A stretch of 64,000 nt of DNA from Streptomyces solicavernae (GTDB lineage Bacteria; Actinomycetota; Actinomycetes; Streptomycetales; Streptomycetaceae): contig NZ_JASCIR010000009.1 in assembly GCF_029968095.1 (NCBI RefSeq), positions 124,001 to 188,000 of the forward strand. The letters run 5' to 3'. The notes beneath the pieces are model-generated. The model did no database searches. It was not told where the DNA came from and worked only from the letters and a program-made list of their open reading frames with translations. The position numbers were made by a program, and so were the translations under genes. Positions 59,856 to 64,000 of this stretch are shown in pieces (positions within the stretch are counted from its first letter, which is position 1; every line of letters starts with the position of its first letter).

Positions 59856-60884
59856 ATGACGCGATCCGACAAGAACCCCAGCAACGGCGGGCACGCCGTG
59901 AAGGTGCGGGGGCTGGTCAAGCACTACGGCGGTCCCCAAGGAACACGAGCCCTGGACGGCGTGGACCTGGACGTCCGCGAAGGCACCGTCCTCGGCGTCC
60001 TCGGCCCGAACGGCGCGGGCAAGACCACTCTCGTGCGCTGCCTGTCCACCCTCATCACCCCCGACTCCGGCTCGGCCGTCGTCGCCGGGTACGACGTACT
60101 GCGCCAGCCCCGGCAGCTGCGCCGCAAGATCGGCCTGACCGGCCAGTACGCCTCGGTCGACGAGAAGCTGTCCGGTTTCGAGAACCTGTACATGATCGGC
60201 CGCCTCCTCGACCTCTCCAGGGCCGACGCCAAGCGCCGCGCCACCGAGCTCCTGGAGCGGTTCTCCCTCACGGAGGCCGCCAAGCGCCCCGCCGCCACGT
60301 ACTCCGGCGGCATGCGGCGCCGCCTCGACCTCGCCGCCTCGATGATCGGGCAGCCCGCCGTCCTGTACCTGGACGAGCCGACCACCGGACTCGACCCGCG
60401 CACCCGCAACGAGGTGTGGGACGAGGTGAAGCGGATGGTCGGCGAGGGCGTGACCGTACTGCTCACCACCCAGTACATGGAGGAGGCCGAGCAGCTGGCC
60501 TCCGAGCTGACGGTGATCGACCGCGGCAAGATCATCGCGGGCGGCGGGATCGCCGAGCTCAAGGCGAAGATCGGCGGCCGCACCCTGCGCGTCCGCCCGG
60601 CCGACCCGGCCGAGCTGCGCGCCATGGCCGCCGACCTGGACGCCTCCGGCCTGACCGGGCTCGCCACGGCCACCGTGGACGCCGAGAACGGCACGGTCCT
60701 CGTACCGGTCCAGAGCGACGAGCAGCTGACCGCGATCGTCGCCGCGCTCGCCTCCAGGGGCTACGCGCTCGCCGACATCGCCACCGAACTGCCCAGCCTG
60801 GACGAGGTGTTCCTGTCCCTCACCGGCCACAAGTCCAGCGCCCCGCAGGACGCCGCCCCGACCCGAGAGGAGGTCGCCGCATGA
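59856..60884 (+). CDS. ABC transporter ATP-binding protein, DrrA-type
   Basis: 342 aa. Walker A GPNGAGKTT (about residue 50), Q-loop GLTGQYASVDEKLSG, signature YSGGMRRRLDLA, Walker B LYLDEPTTGLD, H-loop LLTTQYMEEAEQLA. The ~90-residue C-terminal DUF4162-type extension is typical of daunorubicin-resistance (DrrA) exporters. ATG 59856. The TGA overlaps the permease ATG as ATGA. Likely exports a hydrophobic compound or lipid; substrate unknown. Upstream 59754-59855 holds a short TCGGT-TGTCGG repeat only. Confidence 0.92.
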   Translation: MTRSDKNPSNGGHAVKVRGLVKHYGGPQGTRALDGVDLDVREGTVLGVLGPNGAGKTTLVRCLSTLITPDSGSAVVAGYDVLRQPRQLRRKIGLTGQYASVDEKLSGFENLYMIGRLLDLSRADAKRRATELLERFSLTEAAKRPAATYSGGMRRRLDLAASMIGQPAVLYLDEPTTGLDPRTRNEVWDEVKRMVGEGVTVLLTTQYMEEAEQLASELTVIDRGKIIAGGGIAELKAKIGGRTLRVRPADPAELRAMAADLDASGLTGLATATVDAENGTVLVPVQSDEQLTAIVAALASRGYALADIATELPSLDEVFLSLTGHKSSAPQDAAPTREEVAA

Positions 60885-61723
60885 CCACCGCGACCACCGC
60901 GCCCCTCGACGCCCCGCCGACACTCAAGCAGGGCGACGCCGACGACCGCATCGGCCTGCGCGCCCACGTCCGGCACACCGGGGCGCTGATCCGCCGCAAC
61001 CTGCTGTGGATCAGGAACAACCCGGAGTCGATGTTCGACGCCCTGCTGATGCCGGTCGTCTTCACGCTCCTGTTCGTGTACGTCTTCGGCGGCTCGATCG
61101 GCCAGGCGCTCGGCGGCGGCCAGGACGCGTATGTGCAGTACGTGATCCCCGGCATGCTCGCGATGATGAGCATGACCATCGCGCAGGCCGTCGGCACCGG
61201 CTTCAACGAGGACTTCCAGAAGGGCATCATGGACCGCTTCCGGTCCCTGCCCATCGGACGTGCCTCGGTGCTGATCGCGAAGATCTCCGTGGAGATCCTG
61301 CGGATGCTGATCGCCACCACCGTGCTGATGGTCGTGGCCGTCCTGGTCGGCTTCGAGGTGACGAGCTGGAGCGGTCTTTTCGCCGCCGTCGGCCTGTCCG
61401 CGCTCTTCGGCTTCGGCGTGATGTGGATCTTCCTGACCCTCGGTGTGGTCATGAAGAGCGCCCAGTCGGTGCAGGCCATGGGCTTCCTGGTGATGATGCC
61501 GCTGCAGTTCGGCTCGTCGATCTTCGCGCCGACCGCGTCGATGCCGGGCTGGCTTGAGGCCTTCACCCAGTACAACCCGATGTCCGGCCTCGCGGACGCG
61601 GCCCGCGGCCTGATGGTGGGCGGCCCGATCGCGCACGGCCTGTGGGTGACGCTGGCCTGGTCCATCGGCCTCACGGTCGTGATGGCGCCGATCGCCATCC
61701 GCAAGTTCACCAACAAGGCCTGA
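60881..61723 (+). CDS. ABC transporter permease, DrrB-type (ABC-2)
   Basis: 280 aa, six predicted membrane helices: LLMPVVFTLLFVYVFGGSIG; YVIPGMLAMMSMTIAQAVG; LIATTVLMVVAVLVGFEV; LFAAVGLSALFGFGVMWIFL; AMGFLVMMPLQFGSSIFAP; LAWSIGLTVVMAPIAI. The ABC-2 motif FNEDFQKGIMDRFRSLPIG contacts the ATPase. ATG 60881 overlaps the DrrA-like stop after a GAGAGGAGG ribosome site. Forms one exporter with the upstream ATPase. Confidence 0.92.
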   Translation: MTTATTAPLDAPPTLKQGDADDRIGLRAHVRHTGALIRRNLLWIRNNPESMFDALLMPVVFTLLFVYVFGGSIGQALGGGQDAYVQYVIPGMLAMMSMTIAQAVGTGFNEDFQKGIMDRFRSLPIGRASVLIAKISVEILRMLIATTVLMVVAVLVGFEVTSWSGLFAAVGLSALFGFGVMWIFLTLGVVMKSAQSVQAMGFLVMMPLQFGSSIFAPTASMPGWLEAFTQYNPMSGLADAARGLMVGGPIAHGLWVTLAWSIGLTVVMAPIAIRKFTNKA

Positions 61724-61730
61724 TCCGCGG

Positions 61731-61835
61731 AACGCAGGACGCAGCACGCAGCACGCAGCACGCAGCACGCAGCACGCAGCACGCAGCACGCAGGACGCAG
61801 GACGCAGGACGCAGGACGCAGGACGCAGGACGCAG
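61731..61835. repeat. 7-bp tandem repeat array, 15 units
   Basis: AACGCAG once, GACGCAG once, CACGCAG seven times, then GACGCAG six times, all exact, starting 7 bases after the permease stop. The two unit types form clean blocks, which suggests slippage. Confidence 0.95.
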
Positions 61836-61879
61836 AAACAACGAGGCGCTGCGTGCCGCCCCTTCTGATCGGCCCCGGA

Positions 61880-64000
61880 TCAGAGCAGGGCGGCGGCCTC
61901 TTCCGCGGAGAGGCCGCCGCCTTCCGCATGCCCGCGCTCGTACGCCTCGTCGCCCAGGATCTCCCGTACGGCCTGCTCGGCGGCCTCCCGTTGCAGGCGT
62001 TCCTGCCGGGCGGGGCGGTGGCCGGGCGGCTGCTTGGCGTCGGCCGCGCCGAGCAGCCGGGCCCCGCGGTACGCCGCCTCGCTGCCGCCCCGGCCCGCCA
62101 ACGCCCAGGCGCACAAGGCGAGTTGGATGGACGCCATGTGCGGGGCGACCATCGCGGCGACCGGGTCCTGGGACCAGTCGAAGGCTGCCTTGCCGTGGGT
62201 GTACGCCTCCTCGTGGCGGCCGTCGAGGATGTCGAGCCAGCCGTAGATGCCGTGCAGGACGCCCTTGAACATCACGGCGGGCCCGGAGAAGTACTGGTCC
62301 CACAGCAGGTCGAGCTGTTCGCGGGCCTCGTCCCTGCGGCCGCTCTCGCCGAGCCGTCCCGCCAGGTGGACGCGGGCGGCGGGCACGGCCTCGGAGAAGG
62401 TGTCGCCGGCCTCGTGCAGGATCTGCCACAGCATCGCCTCGCCCTGCTCCGGCTGCCCGGTCTCCAGCATGATCCCGGCGAGCCGCACCCGGAGCACCGC
62501 CGCCTGCGCGGCCGCCCCGATGGCCTCCGCGTGCTCCACGGCCGCGGTGAAGTCCCGTTCGGCCAGGGCGAGTCCGCCGCGCCGCTCCCAGGCCTCGCCG
62601 CGCGCCGACAGGGCCTCGGCCGCGCCCCAGGAGTCGCCGAGCTCGGTGAACAGGGCAAGCGCCTCGGTCGCGTCGCGGTCCGCGTCGCCGCCCCAGGCGC
62701 TGCGGTTGGCGAGGATGTTGGCGCGCAGCTGCAGCATCCCGGCGAGCTCCCAGCGGAAGCCGTGCGCGCGGCAGGTCTCCACGTTCCGGTCGAGGAGGGT
62801 GCGCAGGTCGTCGGGCCTGCCGGTGAGGAGGACCGCGAACATCCAGAACCCGCCGGGGCTCCAGCAGGTCTGCGGCAGGCCGGGGCGGTAGGCGGCGACG
62901 ATGCCCTGCAGGCGCTGCTCGTTCTCCGGCCGGTACCAGTCGTTCGACCGGTGGTCCATCGACGCGATCTGCATGAGCCGCACCCCGCGCCGCGCCTCCG
63001 TCAGCTGCTCGGGCACCATCGGCGGCGGCTTCGCGGTGCACCGTTCGGCGAGCGGCGGCGCCGGTTCGACGGGCTCGGCGAACGGATCGGGGCCGAGCGT
63101 GGACACGACGGCCGACCAGTGCCGGGACTCGCTGCGCAGGTCGCGCATCTGCCAGTACCAGCACAGCGACAGGACGAGGCACAGCGCCTCCTGCTCGTCG
63201 CCCGCGTCGGTGGCGCGGCGCAGGGCGGTGCGCAGGTTCTCGTACTCGCGCTCGATGCGGGCGATGGCCTGCTTCTGCCGGCCGGTGCGCAGCTCGGGGT
63301 CGGCCCGGCGGGCGAGTTCGCGGTAGTGGACGAGGTGGGCGTGCTCGGCGGCGGGGCGGTCGCCGGCCGCGTCGAGGTGGGCGCCCGCGTACTCGGCGAC
63401 GGTCTCCAGGAGCCGGTAGCGCATCGTGCCCGCGTCCGAAGGGGCCGCCACCACCAGGGACTTGTCGACGAGCGAGCCGATCAGCTCGGTCACGTCCCGG
63501 CGGTCCACGTGCAGGTCGAGCGTGCAGGCGGCCTCACCGCCCGGCTGTTCGGGCCCGGTGGGCGCGCCGCCGCACACCGCCTCCGCCGCGTCGAGTTCGC
63601 AGCCGCCCGCGAACACCGAGAGCCGCTGGAGCACGGCCCGCTCGTGGGCGTCGAGCAGTTCCCAGGACCAGTCGACGACGGCCCGCAGGGTCTGCTGCCG
63701 GGGCAGCACCGTACGGCTCCCCGAGGTGAGGAGGCGGAAGCGGTCGTCGAGGCGGTCGGCGATCTGGCGCGGGGTGAGCGAGCGGAGCCGGGCGGCGGCG
63801 AGTTCCACGGCGAGCGGCAGGCCGTCGAGCCGCCGGCAGATCTCCGCGCAGGCCTCCGGGTCGTCCTCGGTGCGGAAGCCGGGCCGGGCGGCGGCGCCCC
63901 GGTCGGCGAGCAGCCGCAGCGCGACCGGCTCCGGCAGGGGTTCCACCGGGCGCACCCACTCGCCCGGCACGCCGAGGGGTTCACGGCTGGTGGCGAGCAC
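61880..64000 (-). CDS. AfsR-like ATPase regulator with TPR-type C-terminus (N-terminus beyond window)
   Basis: 706 residues visible; the frame runs off the right edge. The visible start VLATSREPLGVPGEWVRPVE is the sensor part of an NB-ARC/STAND ATPase. It is followed by CRRLDGLPLAVELAAARLRS (GLPL motif), a winged-helix-like VVDWSWELLDAHERAVLQRL, and long helical repeats to the end (LRTALRRATDAGDEQEALCL; LAERDFTAAVEHAEAIGAAA). Such C-termini belong to SARP/AfsR or LuxR-type ATPase regulators. The DNA-binding domain and Walker A/B lie outside the window, so the subtype is open. Confidence 0.82.
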   Translation of the reverse strand: MLATSREPLGVPGEWVRPVEPLPEPVALRLLADRGAAARPGFRTEDDPEACAEICRRLDGLPLAVELAAARLRSLTPRQIADRLDDRFRLLTSGSRTVLPRQQTLRAVVDWSWELLDAHERAVLQRLSVFAGGCELDAAEAVCGGAPTGPEQPGGEAACTLDLHVDRRDVTELIGSLVDKSLVVAAPSDAGTMRYRLLETVAEYAGAHLDAAGDRPAAEHAHLVHYRELARRADPELRTGRQKQAIARIEREYENLRTALRRATDAGDEQEALCLVLSLCWYWQMRDLRSESRHWSAVVSTLGPDPFAEPVEPAPPLAERCTAKPPPMVPEQLTEARRGVRLMQIASMDHRSNDWYRPENEQRLQGIVAAYRPGLPQTCWSPGGFWMFAVLLTGRPDDLRTLLDRNVETCRAHGFRWELAGMLQLRANILANRSAWGGDADRDATEALALFTELGDSWGAAEALSARGEAWERRGGLALAERDFTAAVEHAEAIGAAAQAAVLRVRLAGIMLETGQPEQGEAMLWQILHEAGDTFSEAVPAARVHLAGRLGESGRRDEAREQLDLLWDQYFSGPAVMFKGVLHGIYGWLDILDGRHEEAYTHGKAAFDWSQDPVAAMVAPHMASIQLALCAWALAGRGGSEAAYRGARLLGAADAKQPPGHRPARQERLQREAAEQAVREILGDEAYERGHAEGGGLSAEEAAALL

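Overview
The window is a high-GC chromosomal segment from a Streptomyces (or very close actinobacterial) genome. The evidence is codon use with G/C at almost every third position, frequent GTG starts, a conservon (CvnABCD) signalling operon, a eukaryotic-type GlnII beside a bacterial GlnA, and short dispersed intergenic repeats typical of Streptomyces. From memory, gene content and order follow the conserved core of the S. coelicolor chromosome at about SCO2181 to SCO2259. This was not checked by a search. No tRNA, rRNA, CRISPR array, prophage or intact insertion sequence was seen.

Layout. 0-18 kb is a pyruvate dehydrogenase and lipoate neighbourhood: the E2 acyltransferase (cut by the left edge), a GntR-type regulator, aceE, and later lipB and lipA. 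Small regulator/oxidoreductase sets lie between them (WYL regulator with an SDR, TetR with an SDR, a SpoIIE-type phosphatase, a GNAT enzyme, an epimerase, an FAD oxidoreductase and an NsdA-like regulator). 18-31.5 kb holds two small conserved genes, an RDD protein, glnA with a GlnR box, the conservon, an MHYT sensor, asparaginase, a fibronectin-III lipoprotein, a 95-aa unknown, an ArsC-like protein, a Gfo/Idh oxidoreductase, and glnII with a second GlnR box. 31.5-45.9 kb is more accessory: a TnpB remnant, a SAM/NAD-type epimerase, a DUF1996 secreted protein, a GH89 glycosidase, a membrane protein with sigma-factor-like regions, a predicted diiron protein with its ferredoxin-reductase partner and TetR regulator, an orphan maltose-type LacI regulator, and a PAP2 protein. 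45.9-64 kb holds glnE, a VapBC-type pair, a VOC protein, GlnA2, DUF3105/DUF305 and DUF4190-type membrane proteins, NAD synthetase, an MFS transporter, a membrane EEP phosphatase, panB, a DrrAB-like ABC exporter, and the C-terminal part of an AfsR-like ATPase regulator cut by the right edge.

How the genes fit together. E2, AceE, LipB and LipA together build and lipoylate the pyruvate dehydrogenase complex. glnA, glnII, glnE, the GlnA2-like enzyme, asparaginase and glutamine-dependent NadE make the window rich in nitrogen metabolism. GlnA keeps Tyr397 in the modification-loop context that GlnE would adenylylate, and the GlnA2-like protein does not.

The most striking unexplained pattern is tandem-repeat growth at the 3' ends of genes and just beyond their stop codons. 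It occurs at more than ten places, several of them duplicating the last codons plus the stop. In one case the C-terminus of a membrane protein is written by common intergenic repeats. Candidate operators of good quality were found for aceE, two SDR genes, the diiron-protein operon and two glutamine synthetase genes.
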